From positions 5,891,001-5,955,000 of the forward strand of contig NC_069131.1 of the NCBI RefSeq assembly GCF_026914265.1: a stretch of 64,000 bases of DNA. Reading direction: 5' to 3'. A program made the translations under genes and the position numbers. The notes beneath the pieces were generated by a model. The model worked only from the letters and a program-made list of their open reading frames with translations. It did no database searches and had not been told where the DNA came from. Shown in pieces: positions 37,801 to 50,200 of this stretch (the stretch's first letter is position 1; each line of letters begins with the position of its first letter). This DNA is from Mya arenaria (Eukaryota; Mollusca; Bivalvia; Myida; Myidae).

Positions 37801-40693
37801 GCACACGGGGTCTGTGTCGACCTCAGTACACGATTGGCAATAGTTAGGACACTGGGCACCTTTTTGTGAAATATAAATTGACAATAATTAGTATAATCTA
37901 GTTTGTTTCCAAAGCCAATACCTGCATTATTTTCTAATAAGCGAACTTAATACGAGTATTGTTTAAGTTATGGTGAATATAATACATTTATTTACACGTG
38001 ATATTGTGTTTATCATTAATTATTTTTCTGAAAAAAATAAATAATTTCTATATAAGATCACAATTTATTTCCCGAGTGACGCAGCCATTATTTTAATATA
38101 CAGATTTCTGTGAACACTTGGTGAAATAAAATTGAATCATACACCTAAATTTATCCAATACCCTTTATGTATGAATATGCACGGTTGCCCACTTGTTTCG
38201 TTGGTATGTTCAATAATACATTAATATATAAGCTTTTGAACTCACTGTGTGCGTTTCGATTAATGAAGTTGTTTCATGATTATGTTTTGTTACATGGAAA
38301 TGATAGCACAGGACTAAAGAGAACATATGAATCCGTCTTCATCTTCTGCTTGAGATGAATAAGATATAACTTTATGTTTGAAATTGAAGTGTATAGACAC
38401 GTTATGACGGTAAAAGTCACATTTAAACATAGTAAACGGAGATAGAAGAAAATTACATAGAGAATATGTGGAGATATTTGATCATAATGTTACTCTGCTG
38501 GGTTATGGCGTAGTCAGAGAATACGAGAAAATAACACCAATCGGCTTGCCACCAATCTGTATTATTCAAATAAACCATTATGATCGATATTCTTCCCAAT
38601 TTTCACAAGCTTCAAATTCCGCCAAATCATAGTAGCCAAAAATTAGGGGATACACGGGAGAAACCCACTGTTAAACTATTCGGGCTTAATCCTGGCCCCA
38701 TAATTAATTCCATTTTTTTGCAATTGAAACAAACAGCATCTAATGAATTACAGCTAATATTATTATTATCTTTTTCAATATAAGATGGATGCGGTTATCA
38801 TCATTTTTGGAGCTAATGACCTGCTATTCATTAATTAACGCGATGAGGATAAAAGAAATAAAAAACATGGATTTTTCGAAAACAATTTAGTATTTTTAAA
38901 CACTTGTCAAATGCCGTATAAAAGGGAAAGTGCAGGTATGAGTTGATTCATTTATGTGTTTTAGTACACAATATTTCATGTGTACATGCATGGACTAAAA
39001 CAATCTTATTACTAGCTTAATATTTTCAAATATTTTCACAATCGCTGGACAATACTTTTATCTACGATTATCTACGATTATACGTCTTTACCGGATACAC
39101 TATAAGGAATGGAAAAATTCAACAACCAATGAAGGGTTGACACTAAAAAAGGTATCTAGCATTTTTGCCTTCCTTAAATGTGTTTGTCAGTTTTCTTAAA
39201 CGTGTAACACACAGTTTTCAATAACATTAAACACTCTCCAGACCTGCCATCATTAGCTTTTTCTGTTAAGCAACATAACATTGCTATCATAATCAAAGTA
39301 ATGATGTATTTCATAAGAATAAATGACCAAACAATACATATTCTTAAGAAACCATTAAGGGTCATCACAGAATTATAAGAAACTCGAATAAAAGCATGTT
39401 CGGTTTCAACTGATTTATTTTACAACGATTGTAAAACAAGTAATTACATCATTATAATAATAACCCTCGATGGCACGATGTTACGCGTAAGCATGTTAAA
39501 CAAAGGCGTTGTAGAATAAATTTTAACTATTAGCTCCACTATTGACTACAAACATATAAATATATATGCTGTAATATGCAAATTTCAAATTTGCATACAT
39601 GCCTTAAATATCTTCAACATTTTTGTTCGCAAAGGGAGATAACAGTATGTCACAGTTAAAACTAGCCTTACGGTTCTCAAAATGTGTATAAAGGAATTCA
39701 TCAGTTTAGTTGAAAAGTAAATTTATTTGCTAAAATTTTCGATTCCAAGGGAGGCAATTTGGGCGAAATTGCGCCCTGTAATGGTTCAAAAACTGTGCAT
39801 AATTTTAACTTAATAATTTGTATATATTGATCATATTTTCAATTTCCATTCGCTTCTTTCACTATACGTATGGAGCATGAAAATTTTGTTTTTTATATCA
39901 AGGGAAGGTCTTTCGTAACAATTAATCCAAAAGTTATGGCTCTTATGTAACACACAATTTAGCAATCGATTGATGCTCAAAGTATTATTCAATTCAGGTG
40001 GTATTGTTATTGTGATCAAATGTGTGAAGTTTCGGTAGCCATGTTAAACGGTTTTCAAGTTCTTAAAAACACACACTGATGTGGACAGACCGACAAACAT
40101 ACAGCAAGACAAACGAACAGGTTTATATATACGGCACCTATTTTATGTTTGCGGGACCCTATTTTTCTTTTATAAAAGATTATTGTTATATACGCCTTCT
40201 TTTATATAATGTAAACAAATGCTTTTGGAAACAATCGATTTGAGAGGACTATTTCAGCGCTTTTTTACTTTAACGATCAGATCTATATAAAAAATAACCA
40301 TATGTATACTTTTAATAACATCAAACTTGAGTTGGCAATATTGAAGATTCTATATATTGACAAAATCGGAGAGCGGAAATATTTATTGAAAACGTGCCAA
40401 TGTTATTAAAATTTTCCTACATTAGAATGGTTTACTGAGTATAATTGAATACACCAATGTAGTGAAATGGTTGAGAATTTGGAGGCAAACAAATTACTGT
40501 TTTTTTTAGTCAATTAGTGACAATTTTATTAAACGAGGATTGGCTACTTCAGAGAATACATTATTTTATTTCACTTCATAGCCTATGAATATCGCATTTT
40601 TATGTAAAAGAAACGTAAACTCTTACCAGTAGACTTTCGTATATCCAAATTCAGGTATAATGTAAAAATAAAAACCACCGCGATTCGATTCAT
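33435..40693 (-). CDS. Gene B: EGF-like receptor with ITAM-like tail
   Basis: Complete 5-exon gene, 584 aa, no stops or frameshifts. Exons in transcript order: 40627-40693, 36522-37859, 34741-34876, 34078-34163, 33435-33562, with GT-AG introns and matched phases 1, 1, 2, 1. Order: signal peptide, about 446 residues of EGF-like repeats, one membrane span, cytoplasmic tail of about 80 residues. There is no phosphatase domain. The tail holds YEDISPRRMQDEPYSAL, a YxxI-x9-YxxL arrangement like an ITAM, and RVYYNDERVYYKNV near the end. The architecture recalls Draper/MEGF10 receptors, which recruit Src and Syk-type kinases through such tyrosines. That function is inferred. It sits between the two receptor phosphatases. 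Confidence 0.88.
36522..37859 (-). CDS. Gene B exon 2: EGF-like ectodomain
   Basis: A single open exon of 1338 nt in phase 1-1. It encodes roughly ten cysteine-rich EGF-like or furin-like modules with repeated YYG/FYG-x-x-C motifs and CNLTC or CNITC glycosylation sites. The membrane-proximal third is clearly closer to gene A (both have CERQTG and GCIPN-YGS motifs) than to gene C. Such repeats in MEGF, SREC and Draper receptors bind extracellular or cell-surface ligands; the ligand here is unknown. Confidence 0.93.
37860..40626 (-). other. Gene B intron 1
   Basis: A long first intron of about 2.8 kb. It is AT-rich and no exon, transposon protein or clear repeat was recognised. Confidence 0.6.
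40627..40693 (-). CDS. Gene B exon 1: signal peptide
   Basis: ATG at 40693 opens a 22-codon exon with the hydrophobic core AVVFIFTLYLNL, ending in phase 1 at a GTAAGAG donor. Phase and length match the signal exons of genes A and C. The start MNR matches that of gene A. Confidence 0.8.
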
Positions 40694-41279
40694 CTTGTAA
40701 ACGCATAATATTGATGGAACATGAAGTCCGGATATGTTCCTTGCTTAAGGTAACTCGAAGGTCTTTAAAACTTTAAACGAGGTTAACCAGGAAGTAAGAA
40801 TGTAACATAAAGTACGGTATTATAAGGCAGTGTCTATGTTACAGTCAACTGCACATCGTCAATGAATCTAAGCGAGTACAGGCTCGATAGAAGAAAACCA
40901 TGTTTTATTCGTCAGAAAGGATTTTATCTGATAAATACTATATTTTAACATAATTTGAATTGTACTATTACGGGAGTTACCATTTCTTAAAAGGAAAGAA
41001 AACCACTGATACTTTCGTATCAAAACGTTTAAAAAAACTGTAATAAGTATACTCTTGTACAAAAATGAACTCCGAAGAACATACTATATTAGACGTTAAC
41101 TTTACATTTTTTTTGTGTTAGATTTACATATAAATGTATCAACATTACAACTAAACTATGCGGTGATCGACTCATATTATTGACATATCAATGATGAACT
41201 GAAAAAGTACCATTGCAATTATCAAAGTAGTACAAGAATATAATTTGACTATCGTATATGTATACATGTTGGAACATTT

Positions 41280-41880
41280 AGATCTGCAATTCTCCTATCA
41301 GGAATACAAATAAGAAAATGTGCCCTGGCCCCGAGTAAACCTATCCATTCAAGTCTTTGTAATCGATACCAAACTGACTTTTCTTCACTTACCACAAGAC
41401 CTGCATCAGATAATTTTCTAACAAATTAGGCATCCTTCATTGTACTTTCAAATGTCTTGTTAGTACCCCATTCATCGTTGAGAAACATAACAATCTTAAT
41501 TGCATTGTATCTCCAATATTTGACAATTTCATGTAATGTTTAAACACTACACAAAAAGGGACACAGCTCAATCCAAAAGGTACGACTGAATACCAAAAGT
41601 ATTTTCCCTTTAAACTTTATCATAATAACTCATGATGCTCTGGGAAATTGTCAAAATCTTTTAGACAAATCAAACTTAAAAACAACAACAATCTCTATCA
41701 AAATATTCTATTCCTGTTTTCCAATCTTCAAATGTCATTTTTGCAAATACTTAAAGAACTATTCTAAGATCTAAAATTAATCTTTTTTTCCAACATAATT
41801 AATTGACCCTTTCAAAGGAATTGATTTACTTTCAGTAATAAAGCCCTCTTTGAGCATGTCACATACAGTTTCCTTAACAA
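41280..41880 (-). mobile_element. DIRS-like reverse transcriptase relic
   Basis: The minus strand, read across several frames, shows a reverse transcriptase of the DIRS type: VKETVCDMLKEGFI near 41870, FKFDLSK near 41680, FKGK near 41608, a polymerase-site relic FLNDEWG near 41475 (YLDD replaced by FLND), and EEKSVW followed by RLEWIGL near 41370-41320. Stops and frameshifts are frequent. No tyrosine recombinase or inverted termini were found, so only a fragment remains, between genes A and B. Confidence 0.65.
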
Positions 41881-42189
41881 AAACCATATAAGACATACTT
41901 CTCTAAACTATTTATTCTTACTAACAATAAATCACAAAACAGATGTACAGACATTGAACTCCTAACATCTAAATTATCCCGGTTTGTCATTGTGAAAAGG
42001 TGCATGTTATCAACGTCCCGTCGGCTAGCTCCGTCCCCATACAACATTATAGCGTGGTAGAACATATTTAGTGTTATTCAGAAGAAATACCCGGGGTCCA
42101 CTCTAACACTTAAACCATCTGACGTTCTCAGCAACGTAATAACCAGAACATTGAAAATTCAGAATGTCGCTTACCGCATACATAATTCA

Positions 42190-42345
42190 ATATATGGGCT
42201 AACACCTACTGAGACCGTGACGTTAAAGCCACACACAACAAAGGGAAAATACATGCAAAGACTGTCAGAATTAATGAGGAGCGCCCAAGAAATAACCAAC
42301 AAATACACCGTCTTCAATCGCTGGGAGGTAATGTGGTGCAGGTAA
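42190..42345. repeat. Short dispersed repeat
   Basis: Resembles 28865-29005 by eye, sharing AAGACTGT, an ATTGATGAAGGGCGCCCA-like block and a similar AC-rich left part. Nature unknown. Confidence 0.35.
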
Positions 42346-43329
42346 CATTGGTAGGTGGTGGTAAAACGCTGGATCGTGGTGCTTAACATGATCAGAGGTA
42401 AGAAAATTCATAAAAATAATCGGAAATATGAGTTTATTCTTTACAGGAATATGTGCAAGATGACTTCCTGTTTATATTTATTCCATGTATGTATCTTCTA
42501 CAAGGTCGCCGTTTTCCTAATATTGCGGGAAAAACAGGACAATTTATATGAAAAGTATGATCCGCCAGCTTTAAAAATAATAATAAAAACAAAACCATAA
42601 AATGATATGGATGCTTCAGTCCGTAGAAAGTCTCTAATATGTAGCGTATTTTGATATTGTTTGGTATAATTAACGTGAAATATTGTCATTGAAGGCTGGG
42701 AGTAGAATTTGTAATAGGTCCCAGTTGAATTTTAGAGCAAAATATTGTAACGCTGTAATGTGGTGTCAGATTCTGCTATTTGCACGGTGTTGTTCAATTC
42801 TGTTTTTTCATTAATTTTCAAAAATATTTCGAATAAAATCTGTACAATTTTGCTGTATTTAAAAAACAGCAGCGGCCAGAATGATATTTTAGTGCAACTG
42901 AGTCAAACATTTTATTTTCAAAAGTATACCATATTAACTGCTGCTCCATCATAATTTTTATAAATTACACTAGTTTATCATACTCGTCTTCTCTAATTTA
43001 ACGGATTTTTTTATTTTGTTCTTGCGTCAATAAAAAGTATTTGTGTTACATATATTGCAAATAAAACTAATGGGGCAAACCAAGTAAAGATTTGACGTCG
43101 CCTCGACGTCAGAGTGATGTCGGACTCTGACGTCGGTTTTATTGGTTTTAAAACGTGGTTTGAAGTCAAAGGCGACTTCACATTTCTCTCAACTGTTACT
43201 ACAGCGGACTTGACGCACTGTGTCAAAAGCACAGATGTGTGTCAAATTCAAGTTAAAGCTCAAAGCAATTGATTATATATATAAGCTTATTTATACTCGC
43301 ACTCGGGTAAGGCCCATTCGGTGAGTGCA

Positions 43330-43520
43330 CCGACAGAATGTAGCCCTAAGTAAAGCTACCCTGTTTTTAACATTCCACAGTGTATAGCACTATCACAGGA
43401 CCCCCATTTAACATCCTTCCAGGAAGACGATTAGTATATTTTATTACGTTGTGCGTTGAAAATAGAGCCCGTGACCCATGGAGTGACAGTCAAGTTGCTA
43501 CCACTGGACCAAGGATCCGA
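43330..43520 (-). mobile_element. Possible tRNA-derived SINE
   Basis: On the minus strand TTGGTCCAGTGGTAGCAACTTGACTGTCAC resembles a tRNA A box region, followed by GGGTCACGGGCTC in place of a B box. The rest is not recognisable. It is a different family from the SINE at 58618. Confidence 0.4.
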
Positions 43521-44055
43521 TTATACTTATATTACCTGATTGATTTAAAAAAAATAAACTTATAAATAGTTTTAGTATTTGTTTTCATAAATTAATCGAT
43601 TTGATCATATTCGAGATATTAGAAATGGTAGTTTAAAACAAATGAACATAAAATCAAATTAATTTTACTCAAGTGCGGTAATAAATATGTTAAAGAAGAA
43701 AGATTTTCACCACCAATAAGGATATCGATCCTATATCGCTTTCGATATCGATCTTGTGTTTGAAATATATCGGTCCGATATTATACCTCTATTTTTTTCG
43801 ATCTCAAATACTCAGCATTTTCCCCCGAGATTAAATATGCGCCAAAATAATAAGCATTTTACACCATTCTAACAATGATTCCTATAGGTTTTGGAAAACC
43901 AATGTATATTGCTGTTAGCCCCAAAATACGGGTATATCGTCTGAGACATTTACCCATATCGTGCGTGGGACGCGGCTCATTTGTAAGTGTATATGACGTT
44001 TACATACGATGGCAATGTTATTCATGCAACAGTACAAAGGGTGGTACTTTAAACG

Positions 44056-44820
44056 CATGTTGATGTATGAAAAAGTATCTTACACAACACATGTTTAGCT
44101 TTTTATTTAGTATAACACTCATTCAAATTAATTGCATGACAAAGCCAAATGTCTTTAATCTAAAATAGCGAAACAAGGCGGCAGTTAAAAGGCGGTTTTA
44201 CATAGGTTTTTACAATGCTAGAGCCTATCCCTTGAGCGGAATCAATCCTTGGCGTAGTCGAAACTGTGTACGTCCTGGGTAGTTATGAGCAAGACAGAAA
44301 ATGTATCTCATCTCTTCAATATAGGTACATTTGTTCATACTCCAATTAACGAATAAACTGACCAACATGTTGCAGATGTTCTTTAACATTCATTCAAGTT
44401 TACACAGAAAGAAAAGACGCTCAGATGTTTAGAATTAGCATGAATCAAATGAATGCAGGAACGTGTGTTTGAATATAACACATTTTTGAACATAATAACA
44501 GAACAAGCCGTACTGGTAGAAGTATAACTACAGCTTTAGAAATTCCAAATACGAAATGTTCATATGAAGAACAAACGGAGCAATTTGTTTGATCTTATAT
44601 AAGTACATCATAGTAGTAGCGAGTTTACGTATAGATGTAACTTTATATTCAAACAAATATTTTTACATAAGTATTTCGAGTTGATACCATTTTAGCAGTC
44701 CCCATTTTGTTTAAAATCATTTTAGTTCAGGAATGTTGGCTTTTGTAACAAGGGCTAATATGTAACTTAAAGTGCCCCGTACTTTAAACAATGGTATGCA
44801 ATTTAGAATAAACAAAAACA
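44056..44820. repeat. Segmental duplication, downstream part (gene A copy)
   Basis: Aligns by eye with 12194-13050 downstream of gene C. It ends close to the stop codon of gene A and may include 3-prime untranslated sequence. Confidence 0.7.
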
Positions 44821-44855
44821 TATATAAGTGACGACAAGAAAAGAAGTCAAGATAG

Positions 44856-47255
44856 TTAAGTATTGCTTTCAATGGCACACTGTATATCTTCTCCGAAACT
44901 GTAGTATGTTTTAAACGAACGAACGAACTCCAGAACACAATCATGGCAGAAGTCGAACTGTGCCTACAAAGAGAGAATATCAAAATACCCAGGTTACACG
45001 CGATAGACTAAGTTCTGAGTCAACGTCCTTTGCATTGTTTCTAATGGATATTAAGTTGAATATATTATATCGTACATTACTTGGAGGTATGGGGGTTATC
45101 ATCGTTATTACTTGCAATTAATTAGCTAACATTACGCTTACTGTTTGCCACAGGAAAAAGGCGTTTTAACAAGACCAAACATTATATTATCCTGTTTAAT
45201 ACAAATTTTGCGTGTATGCCAATCCTTTTAAGGAGTGTACACACATTGGACTTATTTATTTTGATATTTCGTAAACAGGTATAATGTGCAATTGTTTCAA
45301 GCACAGATAAATGTGATTTCAAAATCTAAACCAATTAAAATGGCTAGCGAACCTGATTGGGCACGGCGTTGGGTCTCCTGGCCTTGACCTTCCTGACGGC
45401 GTTAAGCACGCTGACCTCGTGCTCTACTTCCATCTTCTCCGCGAGTAATGCCATAACACAGAACAGCCCGCTCTTACTACCCCCATCCCTGAAAAATATA
45501 GCATATTAGATTGATTAAAGCGATTGTAAGTTCAAATGAAACCATATGTTGTCCCAATAAAACCATATTTGGTCCGAAGTTCCGCAATCGAGATAATGAA
45601 AAATAAGTTCGGGAATAAAATCCAATGACAATGCATGGATAAAAAAGTTTGAATTTGTACTACCTGCAGTGGACAAGCACAGGCCCATTGGACGATGCCA
45701 TTTTGACATCTCTCAGAAATGCAACATAATAAGCAGGGTTGCGTGGAACATTTCCAGTCTGGCTCCAGTCTGTAAACTCAAAGTGTCGCAATGTGCTTTT
45801 GCCACCTTTACTCTGTAACATAATTTTAAACTACACTGATATATAAACGTATATTTCCATTTATGTCATATAAATCCCCTGGTTTAAAACTCAAAATCAA
45901 TAAAATACATTATATACACTGTTCAAAGAAAGCAAAGCAAGTTTCAAAATTACGCTTTGTTCTTGATGACATCCCTATACATTTTTACGTCGAAATTACA
46001 TTCTTGTTTTTAAAAAAAGTTCATCTTCTTTCAAATGAATTAAATTCAGTTACATATATAAGATTGATATTAAACTAACCTGTGTGCTTCCCTTGAACTC
46101 AATAGTTAGCCATTTCTGGATACTGTACTCGTTTTTGACCTTATCCCTCCCACATGAAATAGACAGTTGACCTTTCTTGAGTTCTTGATTGTCCGCTGGA
46201 TAATATTCACCTATATCCTTGTGGAAATAATGTTAAGTTCGTTTCTAATGAAATTCCATTAATATGAATTTGATTACGACTTATACATCTTCTAAAGTAG
46301 GAGATAAATAAAATGTATCATGTTTTTCCGTCTTGGAATAAAACCGCAGTAACAGAGAACTTTGCATATCATGTTATTTCGTCGAGTCGACACATTACAG
46401 ACTTTTGACAAAATGACAGGAATATATTGATCATCTTAATTGTACCTTTTTGCCATCACTTTGCTCAAAGCTGACAATGCATGAGCAATTTTCTTGGTAT
46501 GCCATAGTCAGGAAGTCCTGTACAGTATTTGGCATCGGTGACTGGGCGACAATGTATTTCCGTTTCGCCTGAAACGCCTGCAAAACAAATTGAATGTACG
46601 GCGAGGGCGAACACGATGTACGAACATATTACTGCAGTTAAAGGTATCGGTATGAATGTATTGATCTAAGCAATCAGAATAGGATTTTAAACGAAGGTTC
46701 TAATTACGTAAATATTAAGCAGCTTTAACTGGCTGTATATGTTTGGAAAAACTACCGTTTAATAGAGCAAATAATAAAGCAGAGCCTTTTTGAACTTAAT
46801 TATGTTCTTTGAAAATGTTTAATAATAATATTTATAAACCCTTACATGAACAAAGACAGCGTTGACATAGTCTGAATCTCCATGTCTTATTCCCAGATAA
46901 AGTCGAGGGCGGTATTCATCGCCTGAAAGTAATAACCCTTTAATTATATACCTTTTTGGTTAACATAATGTTACATTTTAATAGCGCACTATTTTATTGC
47001 CGGACGTCATTTCAACATCGCACAGTTATCTTGTCTATGATATTAGGTCAACAGAACTGAAGCGTACTTAACGATACGTATGACTTGTAGATATATGTTG
47101 GGTATTTCATAAAGTGGGTAATGTGTACGCGATATTCTTTACCAACTTATACCTGGGATATCTGCTCCACTTCTGTTCCTTCCTTTCTCAGACTTGTTTC
47201 GTTCTATAGCAACGATTTCGTCGTCATTGTGAACGTGGGGGATGTCCGTTATTTT
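44856..47255 (-). CDS. Gene A degenerate phosphatase domain D2 exons
   Basis: Linker exon 47153-47255 joins D1 to a second phosphatase-like domain (GIRHGDSDYVNAVFVH, YIVAQSPMPNTVQDFL, FEFTDWSQTGN). The WPD acid position reads WSQ and the phosphate loop reads HCRDGGSKS, with lysine at the arginine position, so D2 is a predicted pseudophosphatase. The stop is TAA at 44858-44856. The product runs eight residues longer than in gene C. Confidence 0.88.
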
Positions 47256-50200
47256 CTACAAAGGAGAAATACTTTACACTGCCATTTCATTTGCGTTCTG
47301 AGTATATACATATGCGTTCTGGGCATATATGCATTTACATCTGTTTCAAAGAAACATAGTACTGATACATTTTGAATATAACTATCAATTAGAGCCTAAT
47401 CGGTGGGAAAATTACTTTCGTTTGACTGTTTGTAACTAGGATAAATAGAGTTAAGATACCAAGTAAACTTCGCTGTGTTATTTTCGGTTTAACAGTACTT
47501 ATTGCCAGAACTGAAGATTGATAAGCATACACACGTTGAGCAAATATAACATTCCGTTACCTTAAACTGCCTGATAAGAGCGCCCTTGCTGGTTTCGATC
47601 ATGTTGTCCTGAAACTGTTTTCCTGGTATCTGCTCACAGTTAAATGTCAGGGTGTGAACCAATGCAAGGTGTAGAAACTCGTACTGTTCCTGAAATCGGG
47701 AAATAAACACTGATATACTCATGATTCATTTCCGTGTTTATTGGTTCTATGGAATGACCTATCAGAAATCAAGCATAAACCGTGTGTAGTTCAAATATGG
47801 CATGCAAACGTAGACAAACAAAATTGCAAGAGAAGCTATACAACTGGTAAGCCATTGTATCCTGTCACTTGCATACAAATCGGTCCAATAACAAGGTGCC
47901 GTGAAAACATAAGTTTATTAGGATAGTATATCACGTGATGTTTATCTACAGTCAGGTGGTCATGTGACCGCGAAAACGAACTTCTTTTCTGTACTCTGCA
48001 ATGTCAGAGGTAAAGCACAAATACTGTTTCAGTATCTTATTAATAGACCGCCACCAATCGAACACAACAATCACTCGCCCATACACTCCCACCAATCTGC
48101 ATAATAATGACACTGGCAAAATAATCAACCTGAAACTCTACATGTGATGTGAAAATCTTTCCCCACCCGCAAATGCTGGAATTTGTGAAACAGCATTCAA
48201 CGGTACTCGTCGATAGTTTATTCCATTTCTGTGGTGTATGACTAAATCTCACTTACAACAGATATGAATGATCTCTTTGCCGGTGCAGTTCTGAACATCC
48301 AACACTATCAACATGAATTAAATCCATTTAACATGTGGCGTTGTTTGTAAACACTTGTGATCTTGAACCGTGACCTGTGTACTGTACTCTGTGACTTGCG
48401 GAATAATTGTTACAATATCAGATAATGTTTGGTGACTGATCCGTGTTTGTGCACTTTTCAAAGCTTTTTCATGTTTAGAATTTAATTTTTCATAAAATGC
48501 AATGACTGACTTTATTAAATGAAATTGAACAATTTTAAAAACTATTTCGGGGGCGATTTGAACATGGATACCTATAATGCTGACGTCACCAGTGAAAAAA
48601 CAGTTGTCCCCCTTATTTTTAAAAATACTTAATAATTTTAAGGCAATTTATAGTGTTTAAATAACAAAGTTACAGGATAAATAGAATACTAGGTTAGTGC
48701 CGTGGATGGAGAAAGTTTATCTGGCTCGGCTGCGGAATTTATCAGGTTCGCCTTTGGCTCACCCAATAAATTCCTCCGCCTTGCCAGATAAACTTCCTCC
48801 ATCCACGACACTAACCTAGTATTCTCTATGAGGCTGCAAAGAGAGACTGTTTATTTCCAGCTGAGACAGTATATTTCCAGCCTTTTTACATTAAGCATAT
48901 CTTAAAGACGTGCATAACTGAGTTACAAAAATAAAGCCTTTCTAAAAATGCAGGTTCATCGATATTTTCTGTACCTTCCTATATTTCTGCACTTCTCTAT
49001 TACTTTGTAACTCACGTAACGTTCTTTATGGCTCAAGGATTCAAACGTTAACCTACCGCTGTCTGGACCATGTTTGGTCTGTTCTGTCTCATATTGATGA
49101 TGCATCCTGGAATCTCCACGGCCTTGTTCGAATTGCCTTCCTTTGTTAGAATATCTAACGCAATATATGTCCCTGTTCGACCGATTCCCGCACTAAAAGG
49201 AACACACATATATGGAATTTGGGATTTATCGATCGCAACAAATGGTTTAAGGCTATGCACTATTAATTAATTTATACAAATGTATCTTCAACTCCATTAT
49301 AAAGAGTGCTGAAAGCTGATATAAATCACTCTCGAGTCCGTTCGGAAACCAATACTGTGTCATAATTTTACAGGCCAAGTTAAGGTTCTGGTTGCGATCG
49401 AAAACTGGACCTCTTAAATGAGAGAATGACACCTTTACCACTAGCCTTTACATGAGCTTTTTGAGGGAGATACAACATAGCGTCAAGTGTGTTTATTGCT
49501 GATCCTGTTTCAACACTTTACTACAAGTACACTGTATTGTTGATATCTGTCTGAGAGCGATTTCAGTTCCCCTAGTTCGTTCTTCTGTTTTTCTTTAAAA
49601 TCGTTCAATAAAGCCTTACCAGTGTTGTAAAACATTCCTTTCAAGACATATTTATTAAAATAATGGTCTTCTTTGCTTATATGCAGCATTGGGAAATAAA
49701 CATGTACATGGACAATCAATAATGAGAACCATCTTTTTAAATTTAATCAGCACCGTGACACTCTGATCTTTGACGTTCATAACATGGTAAGGGCTCTTTA
49801 ATATGCAATAAAAACATCTCGCAATTGCAAAAACAGTCGAACCCCGTTAGCTTAAATTGGCCTGGTTCAAATTCCTCGTTGGCACGAACTGGTACTAAAT
49901 AAAAACATTTATATATGCTTGGAATGCTCTATATTGCTCTCAAATATTACTATTATATCAGGTGCAAACGTTTAAAAATGACAATAAATAATCTACACCT
50001 GCAATGAACCAGCGTTGGACCGTCGAGATGAACAGTAGAATTGAGCACTCTTTGTCGGAACTCAATCAGCGCTGTTACGTCCTCTGGGATTCCCCTATCA
50101 GGCCAGGCCGTGAAGTGGAGGTGGTGCAGCTGCCTCTCAGATTCACCCTGAAATAGTTTTTATTATGTTTTCTGGCTGATTGCCTATGCTCAAATTATTA

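Noticed and set aside
47121..47375. Plus-strand frame that is also conserved at 16120-16377
   Set aside because: Conservation is explained by the minus-strand D1-D2 linker exon, which lies on the other strand in both copies.
48040..48252. Minus-strand open frame in the gene A intron insertion
   Set aside because: No recognisable domain and no splice sites in suitable phase.
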